Source: Edaphobacter dinghuensis (GTDB lineage Bacteria; Acidobacteriota; Terriglobia; Terriglobales; Acidobacteriaceae). From it: a stretch of 64,000 nucleotides of DNA. Position 1 is the stretch's first letter; every line of letters begins with the position of its first letter. Made by a program: the position numbers and the translations under genes. Positions 1 through 8,279 of the stretch are shown piece after piece. The stretch spans positions 355,149 through 419,148 of the forward strand of contig NZ_BMGT01000003.1 of assembly GCF_014640335.1 (NCBI RefSeq), written 5' to 3'. The notes under the pieces are model-generated. The model saw only the letters and a program-made list of their open reading frames with translations, made no database searches and was not told where the DNA came from.

Positions 1-21
1 CGCAGCACCAAGGTTGTATCA

Positions 22-78
22 ATGGCAGAGCAGTCAGGGCAGGAACAACTTCCTCCCGGCTGCTCTGCCATCTTTTTA
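22..78 (+). terminator. Intrinsic terminator-like hairpin
   Basis: A perfect 12-bp stem (ATGGCAGAGCAG at 22-33, CTGCTCTGCCAT at 60-71) is followed by CTTTTT on the plus strand. The loop is 26 nt. It probably ends a plus-strand gene lying left of the window; no gene is visible in 1-149. Confidence 0.55.
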
Positions 79-105
79 ATGTCATTGCGATTGCAGACAA
101 AACAG

Positions 106-136
106 AGCCCCACCTCGTATGAGGTGGGGCTTTGTT
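106..136 (-). terminator. sucA terminator
   Basis: An 11-bp perfect stem (AGCCCCACCTC at 106-116, GAGGTGGGGCT at 121-131) closes a 4-nt loop. Read on the minus strand it is followed by a T-rich tail (CTGTTTTG). It lies 14 nt past the sucA stop and could work in both directions. Confidence 0.8.
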
Positions 137-149
137 CAACGAAGAAGAG

Positions 150-2636
150 CTAAGCTCCGAAGGCAAGATCGATCAGGGTCTTCTCTTCCATGTCATGAGC
201 CTTGGCCGATCCGGTGGCAGGTGTTGCACTCGGACTGCGCTTCACGCTCAGCACGGCACGGTCGCCAGCAAGACGCCGCAGCAGCGGCATCACATAGAAC
301 AGTGGGCCCATGTTCGCCGGCTCCTCCTGCACCCAGACGATCTCCTCGGCTCCGGGATGCTGGTCGAGCGCGGCCTGCAACTCTGCCTCTGGCCAGGGAT
401 AAAGCTGTTCGACAAAGATGATGCCGACGCCCATGTCCTTGCGCTTCGCCCGCTCCATACGCAGATTGTGTCCTACCTTGCCGCTGCAGACCAGCAGCCG
501 TCGCGGATTCACTACCTCGTTGTCAGGCAGCACATTCTGGAAGCGATCCTTGGCGAAGTCGGCCAATGACGACGATGCATCCGGATGCCGCAACATGCTC
601 TTCGGGGTAAAGACGATCAGCGGCTTACGCCACGACCGCATCACCTGCCGTCGCAGCAGATGGAAGTGCTGCGCTGCCGTCGACGGCTGGCAGATCTGCA
701 TGTTGTCGTTCGCGGCCAGTTGCAGATAGCGCTCCAGCCTTGCGCTCGAGTGCTCCGGCCCCTGTCCCTCGTAGCCGTGTGGCAGCAGCATCGTAATGCC
801 CGACAGCAGACCCCACTTCATCTCGCTCGACGCGATGAACTGGTCGATGATGACTTGCGCGCCGTTGGCAAAGTCGCCGAACTGCGCCTCCCAAAGCACC
901 AGCGCCTCGGGATAGTCGCGAGCGAAACCGTACTCGAAGCCGAGCACAGCCGCTTCAGACAACAGCGAGTTGAAGACTTCGAACCGCGCCTGGTCTTTGC
1001 TCAGGTGGGCCAGCGGAGAATACTTCACCTCGGTCTCCGTATCGACCATCACCGAGTGGCGTTGGTTGAACGTGCCGCGCTGCGAGTCTTGCCCGGTTAA
1101 TCGCACCAGCGTGCCTGCCTCAAGCAGCGAAGCATAAGCCACCAGCTCAGCAGTGCCGTAGTCGAAGGGCTTTGAACCCGTGCCCATCTCTACGCGCTGC
1201 TCAAACAGCTTCTTCACCTTGGGGTGAATATGGAAGTCGCTTGGATACTTTGTGATCGCCTGCACCAGCTCGTTGATGCGCTCGCTCGGCAGACCGGTCT
1301 TGACATTCTCGTCCTCCGGCCGCAGTTCGCCGCCGTGATAAGGGTTCCAGTAGTCGGGCATGGTACGTAGCAGCGGCACATGCTCGGCCTTGGTGGCGGT
1401 CTTCTGGTCGTCGAGAAACTCCTGCTGCACCTGCTGCACTTCGCTCGCAGGATCGACACCGATCTGCTGCGCATAGAGCTGGAACAGAGGAGGATGGTCT
1501 TTGATCACGGCGTAACGACGCGGCTGCGTCACCGTCGGATCGTCTACCTCGCTATGACCATGGCGGCGATAGCCGATCAGGTCGACCACAACATCGGAGT
1601 GAAACTGTGCGCGATACTCCGCGGCAATCGCAGCGACTCTGACTACAGCATCCGGGTCTTCCGCGTTCACATGGAAGATCGGAATCGGCAGACGCTTCGC
1701 GATGTCGGAAGAGAAGCGCGTCGAGTTCGACTCTTCGGGAATCGCGGTGAATCCCAGCAGGTTGTTGACGATCACGTGGATCGTGCCGCCGACGTTATAG
1801 CCGTGCAGCGTCGCCATGTTCAGCGACTCGGCAAGAATGCCCTGTCCGGCGAAGGCCGCGTCGCCGTGAATGATTAGCGGAAGCACGGCTGCTTTTCCGC
1901 CCTTGCCGATGCGCTCCTGCTTGGCGCGCGCGCGTCCCAGAACGACGGGATCGACTGCTTCAAGATGGCTTGGGTTCGACGCGAGATGCAGACCAATCAC
2001 CTGGCCCTTGGGAGAGCGGTACTCGCCAGTCGCGCCGATGTGGTACTTCACGTCGCCGCCGCCCATCGTGCTGCGCGGATCGACGTCTTCGAACTTGGTG
2101 AAGATCTCGGCAGCCTTGCGACCGATGGTGTTGGTCATCACGTTCAGGCGTCCGCGATGGCTCATGCCCATCACACTCTTACTAACGCCAAGATCTGCGC
2201 TGACGGCGAGCACGCGGTCGAGGAAGGGAATCAGAGCGGTGAGCCCTTCGAGCGAGAAGCGCTTCGTTCCCAGATACCGCGACTGAATCACCTGCTCGAA
2301 GATCTCGGCGCGAATCAGTTGCGTGAGGATCAGCTTCTGATCGGCAGCGGGAGGCGTCTGCTCCATGCGCTCCTGCAGCCACTGCCGCTGCTCCGGGCTC
2401 GGAATGTGCATGAACTCGGCAGCGATGGTGCCGCAATAAAAACCGCGTGCTGTTGCAGCGGCTTCGCCTTCAGGAGCAGGAGTTGGAAAGGGTTCGGGGG
2501 GGAGGTATTGACCGAGAGGGTCGAGCGAAGCTTGAAGATATCCCCAACGACGGAAGATATCGAAAACTGTTTCACGATCTTGCGGTTCTACTGCCGAAGC
2601 CGGTGGTGGGGTCACTACCCCTGCCTTGGTGGCCAT
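150..2636 (-). CDS. sucA: 2-oxoglutarate dehydrogenase E1 component
   Basis: This is the thiamine-diphosphate-dependent E1 subunit that decarboxylates 2-oxoglutarate and passes the succinyl group to the lipoyl arm of E2 in the TCA cycle; it acts in the cytoplasm. The 828 residues run from a short E1 N-terminal segment (FRRWGYLQASLDPLG, about 28-42) through the core motif MSHRGRLNVM (about 158-167), the HLASNPSHLEAVDP stretch (about 217-230) and a GDAAFAGQG...NN cofactor-binding motif (about 258-292). The C-terminal transketolase-like domain contains WEAQFGDFANGAQ. It is about 100 residues shorter than E. coli SucA, mostly at the N-terminus. GAGGA sits 5 nt before the ATG. No E2/E3 genes are adjacent; the upstream neighbour on the same strand is a sugar-acid dehydratase 111 nt away. 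Confidence 0.95.
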   Translation of the reverse strand: MATKAGVVTPPPASAVEPQDRETVFDIFRRWGYLQASLDPLGQYLPPEPFPTPAPEGEAAATARGFYCGTIAAEFMHIPSPEQRQWLQERMEQTPPAADQKLILTQLIRAEIFEQVIQSRYLGTKRFSLEGLTALIPFLDRVLAVSADLGVSKSVMGMSHRGRLNVMTNTIGRKAAEIFTKFEDVDPRSTMGGGDVKYHIGATGEYRSPKGQVIGLHLASNPSHLEAVDPVVLGRARAKQERIGKGGKAAVLPLIIHGDAAFAGQGILAESLNMATLHGYNVGGTIHVIVNNLLGFTAIPEESNSTRFSSDIAKRLPIPIFHVNAEDPDAVVRVAAIAAEYRAQFHSDVVVDLIGYRRHGHSEVDDPTVTQPRRYAVIKDHPPLFQLYAQQIGVDPASEVQQVQQEFLDDQKTATKAEHVPLLRTMPDYWNPYHGGELRPEDENVKTGLPSERINELVQAITKYPSDFHIHPKVKKLFEQRVEMGTGSKPFDYGTAELVAYASLLEAGTLVRLTGQDSQRGTFNQRHSVMVDTETEVKYSPLAHLSKDQARFEVFNSLLSEAAVLGFEYGFARDYPEALVLWEAQFGDFANGAQVIIDQFIASSEMKWGLLSGITMLLPHGYEGQGPEHSSARLERYLQLAANDNMQICQPSTAAQHFHLLRRQVMRSWRKPLIVFTPKSMLRHPDASSSLADFAKDRFQNVLPDNEVVNPRRLLVCSGKVGHNLRMERAKRKDMGVGIIFVEQLYPWPEAELQAALDQHPGAEEIVWVQEEPANMGPLFYVMPLLRRLAGDRAVLSVKRSPSATPATGSAKAHDMEEKTLIDLAFGA

Positions 2637-2747
2637 TGCGTCCTCACTTCAGGTCTATTCGCGAAAGCGAAATTAACGTACTTCTTTTATGCTAGACCTT
2701 TCGGCGGCGCGCCGCATCTACTTCATTCGATGTTGTGCGATAGCCGA

Positions 2748-4259
2748 CTACAAAGTTGCACTCTGTAACCAGGGTTGGAACTCCTCTTCGCCAAAACCCA
2801 GCTCTTCGCTTCTCGTCTGCTTGCCCGAGGCCACGGCCAACATCTCCTGAAAAATCTTTGCTCCCGCCTCCTGTACCGTCTGCTCGCCGTCGACGATAGT
2901 GCCGCAGTTGATGTCCATATCGTCGGCCATCCTGTTGTAAAGAGGGGTGTTTGAGGCCAGCTTGATCGATGGCGTCGGCTTGCAGCCGAAGACCGAGCCG
3001 CGACCGGTTGTGAAGCACAGAAGGTTGGCTCCGCTCGCGACCTGTCCCGTGGCCGAGACCGGGTCGAATCCGGGCGAATCCATGAAGACAAGGCCCTTTT
3101 TATCAATCGGTTCAGCGTAGCGGTAGACCTCGACCAGGTTTGTCGTCCCGCCCTTCGATATCGCTCCCAGCGACTTTTCGAGGATCGTCGTCAGGCCGCC
3201 GGTCTTGTTGCCGGGCTGAGGATTGTTGTCGATCGAGCCCTTGTGCCGAGCGGTGTACTCCTCCCACCAATGGATGCGCTCGATCAGCCGCGCAGCGACT
3301 TCAGGGCTGGCCGAGCGGCGAGTCAGCAGGTGCTCCGCCCCATAGATCTCCGGTGTCTCAGAGAGAATGGCCGTGCCTCCGTTCTGAACGAGAAGATCGA
3401 CCGCGGCTCCCAGGGCGGGGTTGGCGCTGATGCCGGAATAGGCGTCAGAGCCGCCGCACTGCAGGCCCACCATCAGGTTTGAAGCCGGGACGGTGCTGCG
3501 GCTTACACGATTGGCCTGCTCCAGCATCTCCCTGACCGTAGCAATTCCATTGCGGATCGCCGTAGCGGTACCGCCCTCTTCCTGAATGGTGCTGGTGCGC
3601 AGATCGGAGGAACTTCCGGTCAGAGGTATCAGGCTGTCGATCTGATTGGTTTCGCAACCGAGGCCCAGCAGAAGGACGGCAGCAAAGTTGGGATGAGTTG
3701 CGTAGCCTGCAAAGACGCGCCGTAGCAGGTCTGCCGGCTCGCCGTGTTCGGCCATGCCGCAGCCGGTTCCGTGGGTGATGGCAACTACGCCGTCGACGTT
3801 CGGGTAGGCACTAAGAACCTCAGGGGTAAAGTGGGCGGCGATGCGACGGGCGACTGTGGCCGAGCAGTTAACGGTCGTCAGAACACCGACATAGTTCCGT
3901 GTACCGACGCGGCCATCGGCGCGGACGATCCCTTGGAAGGTAGCTGCCTGAACAGGGTCGAGAAGCTCGGTTGGGTGAGCCTCGGTTCCGATAGAGTAGT
4001 CGCGCTCGAAGTTTCCAGTAACAAGGTTGTGGGTGTGAACATGCTCGCCCACGGCGATAGGTTTGGGTGCAAAGCCTATGATCTGGTTGAACTTGCGGAC
4101 AGGTTGCCCAATAGCGACGGTGCGCAGGGCAATCTTGTGGCCGGCGGGAATGTCAGCGAGTGCTGTAATCTTCAACTCGGGAATGAAGGTATTGGCGTCT
4201 ACCGGATTGAGGGCGACGGCTACGTCGTCCGAGTTGCCGAGGATGAGCATTTTGGGCAT
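2748..4259 (-). CDS. UxaA family sugar-acid dehydratase (altronate/galactarate type)
   Basis: It belongs to the family that removes water from hexonates or hexarates such as D-altronate or D-galactarate to give a 2-keto-3-deoxy sugar acid, in the cytoplasm and normally with a metal ion. The start is the ATG of MPKMLILGN, giving 503 residues, the usual family size, with GAGGAAAAG upstream; a further in-frame ATG at 4322 adds 21 unlikely residues. Residues 1-90 form the SAF-like domain (VALNPVDA, HTHNL near its end). The core has THGTGCGMAEHGE, LGLGCETNQ and LQCGGSDAYSGISANPALG, and ends with GCKPTPSIKLASN. The exact substrate cannot be read from sequence because UxaA and GarD share these features. 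Operator-like sites lie about 240-330 nt upstream. Confidence 0.88.
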   Translation of the reverse strand: MPKMLILGNSDDVAVALNPVDANTFIPELKITALADIPAGHKIALRTVAIGQPVRKFNQIIGFAPKPIAVGEHVHTHNLVTGNFERDYSIGTEAHPTELLDPVQAATFQGIVRADGRVGTRNYVGVLTTVNCSATVARRIAAHFTPEVLSAYPNVDGVVAITHGTGCGMAEHGEPADLLRRVFAGYATHPNFAAVLLLGLGCETNQIDSLIPLTGSSSDLRTSTIQEEGGTATAIRNGIATVREMLEQANRVSRSTVPASNLMVGLQCGGSDAYSGISANPALGAAVDLLVQNGGTAILSETPEIYGAEHLLTRRSASPEVAARLIERIHWWEEYTARHKGSIDNNPQPGNKTGGLTTILEKSLGAISKGGTTNLVEVYRYAEPIDKKGLVFMDSPGFDPVSATGQVASGANLLCFTTGRGSVFGCKPTPSIKLASNTPLYNRMADDMDINCGTIVDGEQTVQEAGAKIFQEMLAVASGKQTRSEELGFGEEEFQPWLQSATL

Positions 4260-4400
4260 TAACTTTTCTTTTCCTCGGCGCGATGGCCGTGAATGCGCAA
4301 AGCCAGTAAATGGTAAGACCACAGTCTACTCTATTACAGATATGTAATCTTCGGAACTGTTGTTATGAGCGTTCTCGGCGATGGCAACTAAGATGGAAAC

Positions 4401-5414
4401 ATGGCGAGTCGGGCTTGGAGAACGCTGCTTCTAATCGTAGTTCTGGGACGGCTGTCTGCTGGATCGGTATCTTTGGCGGCAAGTATAGGCTTTTTGGCTG
4501 GTAACCGGTATCAGGCTGTTTCTCCGGTTACATTAGCCCTCCTTAGCCCCCTGTGTAACCTGTATCTTGCCTTTTTACCGGTTACATCCCAGATCTCTGC
4601 GTCCGAGGGCGAAGAGCGCCCGCTGCCCGACATTCCCAAGCTGATGCATGAAGTGCAGGAACACGAGAGGACATCAGAGGCCGTTCAAAAGGATTATCTC
4701 TATCACGCGATCGACACGATGCAGGAGATAGACGGGCATGGCCGTGTAAAGAAGACCGAGAGCCGTGGATACGATGTCTTCTGGGTAGAAGGTGTACCGG
4801 TGCATAAGCTGACCAGCAAGGACGGCCGCAATCTGAGCCCGCAGGAGCTGAAGAAAGAGGACGAGCGGATCGACAAGGAAGTCGCCAAGGCCAAAGAGCG
4901 GTTAGCGAAGGCCGATGCCAAAGGGAAGGCGACCGATCCTGAGGGCAACGACGAAGTTACCGTGTCGCGACTGCTTGAGCTTGGCAGCTTCAGCAATGCG
5001 CGGCGAGTGACGCTCAATGGACGCAGCACGATTGCTGTGGACTATGCAGGCGATCCCAAGGCCAAGATACGGAACCGGCTGGAGGGCGTGATTCGCGATA
5101 TGGCAGGAACGGTCTGGGTGGATGAAGACGACCGCGCCATCGCGAAGCTGGAGGGACATTTTTTTGAGACATTCAAGATTGGCGCGGGACTGGTTGCGAA
5201 CATTCAAAAGGGCACGAGCTTTTCGCTGGAGCAGCGCAAGATTAATGATGAGGTCTGGCTGCCGGTCGAAGCGAATGGGCATGGAACGGCGCGGATGCTT
5301 CTGCTCTTCAAATTCAATGGGAATTTTCGTGAGGTTGATTCGGGATACAGAAAGTTCAAGGTGACGAGCACGATTCTGCCGGGGATGGAGACGCCAGTGG
5401 ATGGTTCGCGGTGA
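4401..5414 (+). CDS. Secreted protein of unknown function
   Basis: I do not recognise a characterised family. The 337-residue product begins with a plausible signal peptide (RTLLLIVVLGRLSAG then SLAAS). Next comes an odd hydrophobic segment of about 35 residues encoded by a 54-bp tandem repeat, then a soluble domain. Residues 70-180 are highly charged and helical (KELKKEDERIDKEVAKAKERLAK in part). The rest is beta-rich (VWVDEDDRAIAKLEGHF, GTARMLLLFKFNGNF), somewhat like LolA/LolB-type lipoprotein carriers or DUF4292-like folds, which is only an inference. The gene is divergent from the uxaA-type gene. The exact start is uncertain because the repeat could be promoter DNA and the true N-terminus could lie further in; the uninterrupted frame favours the ATG at 4401. 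Confidence 0.7.
   Translation: MASRAWRTLLLIVVLGRLSAGSVSLAASIGFLAGNRYQAVSPVTLALLSPLCNLYLAFLPVTSQISASEGEERPLPDIPKLMHEVQEHERTSEAVQKDYLYHAIDTMQEIDGHGRVKKTESRGYDVFWVEGVPVHKLTSKDGRNLSPQELKKEDERIDKEVAKAKERLAKADAKGKATDPEGNDEVTVSRLLELGSFSNARRVTLNGRSTIAVDYAGDPKAKIRNRLEGVIRDMAGTVWVDEDDRAIAKLEGHFFETFKIGAGLVANIQKGTSFSLEQRKINDEVWLPVEANGHGTARMLLLFKFNGNFREVDSGYRKFKVTSTILPGMETPVDGSR
4497..4604. repeat. 54-bp tandem repeat with LacI-type operator-like sites
   Basis: Two diverged 54-bp units (4497-4550, 4551-4604), each holding a TAACC-N-GTATC block and a CCGGTTACA block. Centres of the four operator-like sites are near 4506, 4525, 4560 and 4579, so the spacings are 19, 35 and 19 and both sites repeat at exactly 54 bp. 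GGTAACCGGTATCA and TTACCGGTTACAT resemble the CCGG-centred palindromes bound by LacI-family regulators of sugar-acid genes. The repeat is in frame with the plus-strand gene at 4401 and upstream of the divergent uxaA-type gene. Confidence 0.6.
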
Positions 5415-5431
5415 GGGCTTGTCTCAGGTTC

Positions 5432-5497
5432 AGAAGAACAGGCAACAGCAAATACAGGGATCTCTCCACTTCGCTTCGCTCCGGTCGAGATGACGTG
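5432..5497. repeat. Interspersed intergenic repeat, copy A
   Basis: The core AAATACAGGGATCTCTCCAC followed by TTCGCTTCGCTCCGGTCGAG and ATGACGTGCG is shared with 8188-8235 and 26093-26151. A preceding AGAACAGGCAACAGC block is shared with copy B. Degenerate GAGATGA-type echoes continue to about 5570. The element lies between the 3' ends of two convergent genes. Confidence 0.75.
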
Positions 5498-5595
5498 CGT
5501 TGCTGCTTCGATTGAGGTGGCCGAGATGATGTGTCTTGGGTGCGGCTTCGGTTACGGCTAGATCGAAATGACCTGCCTTCGCTGAGAGATGTGGG

Positions 5596-7278
5596 TTATG
5601 GGTTGGGATGGGTGATCTCTTTGGCGTAGATCTGGTGGGTGGTGCGGGGCGGTTCGGGGCCGCGGTGTAGGGCGCGGACGCGCTCGCGGATGGCCTCGTC
5701 AGCGGCGGTGACGCGCTCGCGGGAGCGGAGGTAGTCGAGCCATGACTCCATGACGAAGGTCTCGTTGAGATGCTCGGGGTTGGTGGCTTCGCGGTAGATG
5801 CCCCAGCGCAGCGCACCGTCGCGGAGACGGACGCCGCGCAGTTGGTGGATGGCGTGGGTGAACTCGGCGTAGTTCTCTGCGGGGACGGTGTATTCGACCG
5901 AGATGCGCACTGGGCCTGCGAAGTTGAGGTCGTCGGCCGGCTCGGACTCGAGTGCGGGAAGAGGCTGCGGCGCGGGACGCTTCCACTGGTACGGTGTGTG
6001 ATCGGGGACAGGGCCTTGCAGGATGTGGAAGCGGCTGACGATGGGAAGCGTGATGACGAGTCCGGCGGCGGCTGTGGCGAGCGAGATGGGAGTGGAGGTG
6101 TGTTCGGCAAGCGCTCCCCAGAGGACGGAGCCGAGCGCCATGCCGCCCTGGAAGGTCATGAGATACGTGCCGAGAGCGCGTGCCTGCACCCATGCAGGAA
6201 CGGCGAGCTGGACTGAGGTGTTCAGCGTGGAGAGAGTGCTGGTCCATGCGAAGCCCGAGAGGATGAGGGCAATGATGATGAGCCAGGGGATGTGCGCGAA
6301 GGCAAGGATGAGCAGCGTGACGACGTTGTAGAGCGTAGCGGCGGCGATGATGCGGTCGGCGGAGAAGCGGCGGCGGATGCGAGGGAGCGAGGTGGCTCCG
6401 ACGAGCGCGCCTACGCCGAGCGAGCCGTTGAGGATGCCGTAGCCGAGCGCTCCCTGATGGAGGACGTGGCTGGCGACGACCGCGAGCAGCGCCCAGATGG
6501 CAGAGAGGAAGAAGGTGAAGGTAAAGGTGCGGACGAGCGAGGAGCGAAGCTCGGGCGAGTAGCGGACGTAGCGTAGACCGGAGCGGATGGAGGCGGCGAT
6601 GCGCTCTGAGGGGAGGGTGGATTTGAAGAGTGGGATGCGCTTCCAGTTGACCAGCACCCAGATGACGGCGGCGTAAGAAGCGGCGTTGAGCAGGAAGACG
6701 GAACCTGCGCCGCTGTCGATGCGCTTGAAGGCTGCGACCATCAAGCCGCCGAGAGCGGGGCCGACGGCGCGTGCGAGATTGTTGCTGGCGGAGTTGAGGG
6801 AGACGGTATCGGGGATCAGCTCGCGCGGAACAAGCTCGGGAATGATGGCCTGCCATGCGGGGTTGTTCATGGCAGAGCCGATGTTGAGCATGAAGGTGAG
6901 CGCGAGCAGCGTCCACGGCGAGACATAGCCGAGAAAGGTGAGCACGGCGAGGATGCTGACGGAGCCGAGCATCCATGCCTGCCAGAAGATGAGCAGCTTG
7001 CGGCGGTCGAAGATGTCGGCGGTGGCACCGGCGAGCAGACCTAGGATGAGAACGGGAAGGCTGGCCGCGGTCTGCATCAGGGCGATGAGCAGAGGAGATG
7101 TGGTGAGCGAGGTCATGAACCACGTGCCCGCGGTGTCCTGCATCCATGTGCCGACGGAGGAGATGGTGCTGGCGATCCAGCGATCGCGGAAGAGCGGAAT
7201 GCGCAGCGGCGCGAAGCCGCTTGGCGTTGGTGGAACTGCCGATGTCGCCGGGCCGGTGTTGGGGGTCTCCAATGGCAT
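5596..7278 (-). CDS. MFS_3-type exporter with C-terminal soluble domain
   Basis: This is a major facilitator of the EntS-like MFS_3 (transmembrane secretion effector) type, an inner-membrane proton-coupled exporter of small molecules. Residues about 25-425 contain hydrophobic segments consistent with 12 helices, with family landmarks SSVGTWMQDTAGTWFMTSLT (near 40), IFDRRKLL (about 90) and NNPAWQAIIPELVPRE (about 140). From about residue 450 a soluble domain (VRISVEYTVPAENYAEFTHA, DGALRWGIYREATNPEHLNE) resembles the antibiotic-biosynthesis-monooxygenase-like tail seen in this subfamily. The substrate is unknown. At 560 residues it is longer than a plain MFS protein because of this tail. It stands alone on the minus strand. 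Confidence 0.85.
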   Translation of the reverse strand: MPLETPNTGPATSAVPPTPSGFAPLRIPLFRDRWIASTISSVGTWMQDTAGTWFMTSLTTSPLLIALMQTAASLPVLILGLLAGATADIFDRRKLLIFWQAWMLGSVSILAVLTFLGYVSPWTLLALTFMLNIGSAMNNPAWQAIIPELVPRELIPDTVSLNSASNNLARAVGPALGGLMVAAFKRIDSGAGSVFLLNAASYAAVIWVLVNWKRIPLFKSTLPSERIAASIRSGLRYVRYSPELRSSLVRTFTFTFFLSAIWALLAVVASHVLHQGALGYGILNGSLGVGALVGATSLPRIRRRFSADRIIAAATLYNVVTLLILAFAHIPWLIIIALILSGFAWTSTLSTLNTSVQLAVPAWVQARALGTYLMTFQGGMALGSVLWGALAEHTSTPISLATAAAGLVITLPIVSRFHILQGPVPDHTPYQWKRPAPQPLPALESEPADDLNFAGPVRISVEYTVPAENYAEFTHAIHQLRGVRLRDGALRWGIYREATNPEHLNETFVMESWLDYLRSRERVTAADEAIRERVRALHRGPEPPRTTHQIYAKEITHPNP

Positions 7279-7414
7279 GAGCTTGGGCTAGTTTACGGGT
7301 TTTGCATCCGAATAAGGTCTGATGCGTAAAGCGGTAATTGGCATGGAGAGTCCGCAGATTTTGCGCTTTGAGACGTTGGGAGTGGTCAAGGGAAAATAAG
7401 GTAACTCATTGATG

Positions 7415-7460
7415 TGCAAAGATTTGCATGGGTAAATTTTGACTTGGGATTAATGCAGCC
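7415..7460 (+). promoter_or_regulatory. Palindrome and sigma-54-like promoter upstream of PEP-CTERM gene
   Basis: TGCAAAGATTTGCA (7415-7428) is a perfect inverted repeat. Downstream, ACTTGGGATTAATGCAGCC holds GG at 7446-7447 and GC at 7458-7459, the GG-N10-GC spacing of sigma-54 promoters, but with a non-consensus -12 box. A start near 7470 would leave about a 33-nt leader. A near-identical palindrome and a better sigma-54 site precede the other PEP-CTERM gene of this window. Confidence 0.45.
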
Positions 7461-7503
7461 GTGAGACGTTGTGCGCATGACCCCTAGGGAGGGGGTTCCT
7501 CGA

Positions 7504-8103
7504 ATGCGCATTCTTAAACTTTTGACTCTTGCGGCTGTGATTGCTGTTCCGCTTGCGATGCATGCCTCGTCGCTTACCTACACCGATACGTTTACCGGCA
7601 GCGGCAGCGTGGGTGGTGTCGATTTCAATAACGCCGTGGTGACGTTTACTGCAACGGCTGATCCTTCGAGCCTGATCAATGAGGGTGGCGGCATCTTTGC
7701 GCTTTCGCCTTCGACTCCGGTGGCGTTCAGCATCGCTGGTGGAGCGAGTGGTGTGTTCACGGACAGCCTGCAACTCTTCGTCAATCAGTCGAGCGACATT
7801 GCCGGGCTGGGGGATAACACGAATGACTTCGCGCTGCTCTACACGTCGAATCCGGCGTTTGCGGCTTATGAGCTGGGCGCGATTGGCGCGACCTCGGGTT
7901 CGTCTATCTTCAACAACTTCGCCACCGATCTGGGCGAGGCTGTTTATGGAACGAACAAGGGTGGCCTGGATCTGACGGCTGCTGGAACGTCTACGTTCTC
8001 GGCTGTGGCTGCGTCGCAGGTTCCTGAGCCCTCTTCACTGGTGCTGCTGGGTACGGGCGCGCTGGGTGCTTTAGGTGTGGTGCGGCGGAAGTTTTTTGTG
8101 TAG
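7504..8103 (+). CDS. PEP-CTERM sorting domain protein
   Basis: A 199-residue exported protein. The signal peptide is MRILKLLTLAAVIAVPLAMHA, and the C-terminus has the exosortase recognition module: VPEPSSLVLLGTGALG, a short hydrophobic helix, then VVRRKFF. Proteins of this type are cut and attached or released at the cell surface by an exosortase and are often linked to exopolysaccharide and floc formation; no exosortase lies in this window. The middle part is Ser/Thr/Gly/Ala-rich and nearly Cys-free, with no recognisable enzyme domain. The start is placed at 7504 rather than 7471 because GGGAGGGGG precedes it and it begins the signal peptide directly. A terminator follows 15 nt after the stop. 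Confidence 0.9.
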   Translation: MRILKLLTLAAVIAVPLAMHASSLTYTDTFTGSGSVGGVDFNNAVVTFTATADPSSLINEGGGIFALSPSTPVAFSIAGGASGVFTDSLQLFVNQSSDIAGLGDNTNDFALLYTSNPAFAAYELGAIGATSGSSIFNNFATDLGEAVYGTNKGGLDLTAAGTSTFSAVAASQVPEPSSLVLLGTGALGALGVVRRKFFV

Positions 8104-8118
8104 TGAGTGGCTGAATGG

Positions 8119-8150
8119 AAAAGCCTCTCCGGTGATTCGGAGAGGCTTTT
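8119..8150. terminator. Bidirectional intrinsic terminator
   Basis: A perfect 13-bp stem, AAAAGCCTCTCCG (8119-8131) and CGGAGAGGCTTTT (8138-8150), with a 6-nt loop and T-tracts on both strands. It ends the PEP-CTERM gene on the plus strand. Confidence 0.88.
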
Positions 8151-8157
8151 GCTTTGG

Positions 8158-8235
8158 GAAGAACAGGCAACGGCAACTGCAACGGCGAAATACAGGGGTC
8201 TCTCCACTGCGCTTCGCTTCGGTCGAGATGACGTG
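8158..8235. repeat. Interspersed intergenic repeat, copy B
   Basis: GAAGAACAGGCAACGGCAAC followed by the core AAATACAGGGGTCTCTCCAC, then TGCGCTTCGCTTCGGTCGAG and ATGACGTGC (core 8188-8235). Same orientation as copies A and C. It lies in the convergent gap before the TonB receptor 3' end. Confidence 0.8.
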
Positions 8236-8279
8236 CTTTTGTTGCTGCGCTCTTGCTGTTAAGTTGCGACTTCTCTTGC

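Noticed and set aside
5699-7147. Minus-strand open frame of 482 codons
   Set aside because: Out-of-frame shadow of the MFS exporter, Arg/His/Pro-rich.
7338-7360. TTGGCATGGAGAG site as a sigma-54 promoter
   Set aside because: GG to GC spacing is 12, not 10; a better-spaced site lies at 7446-7459.
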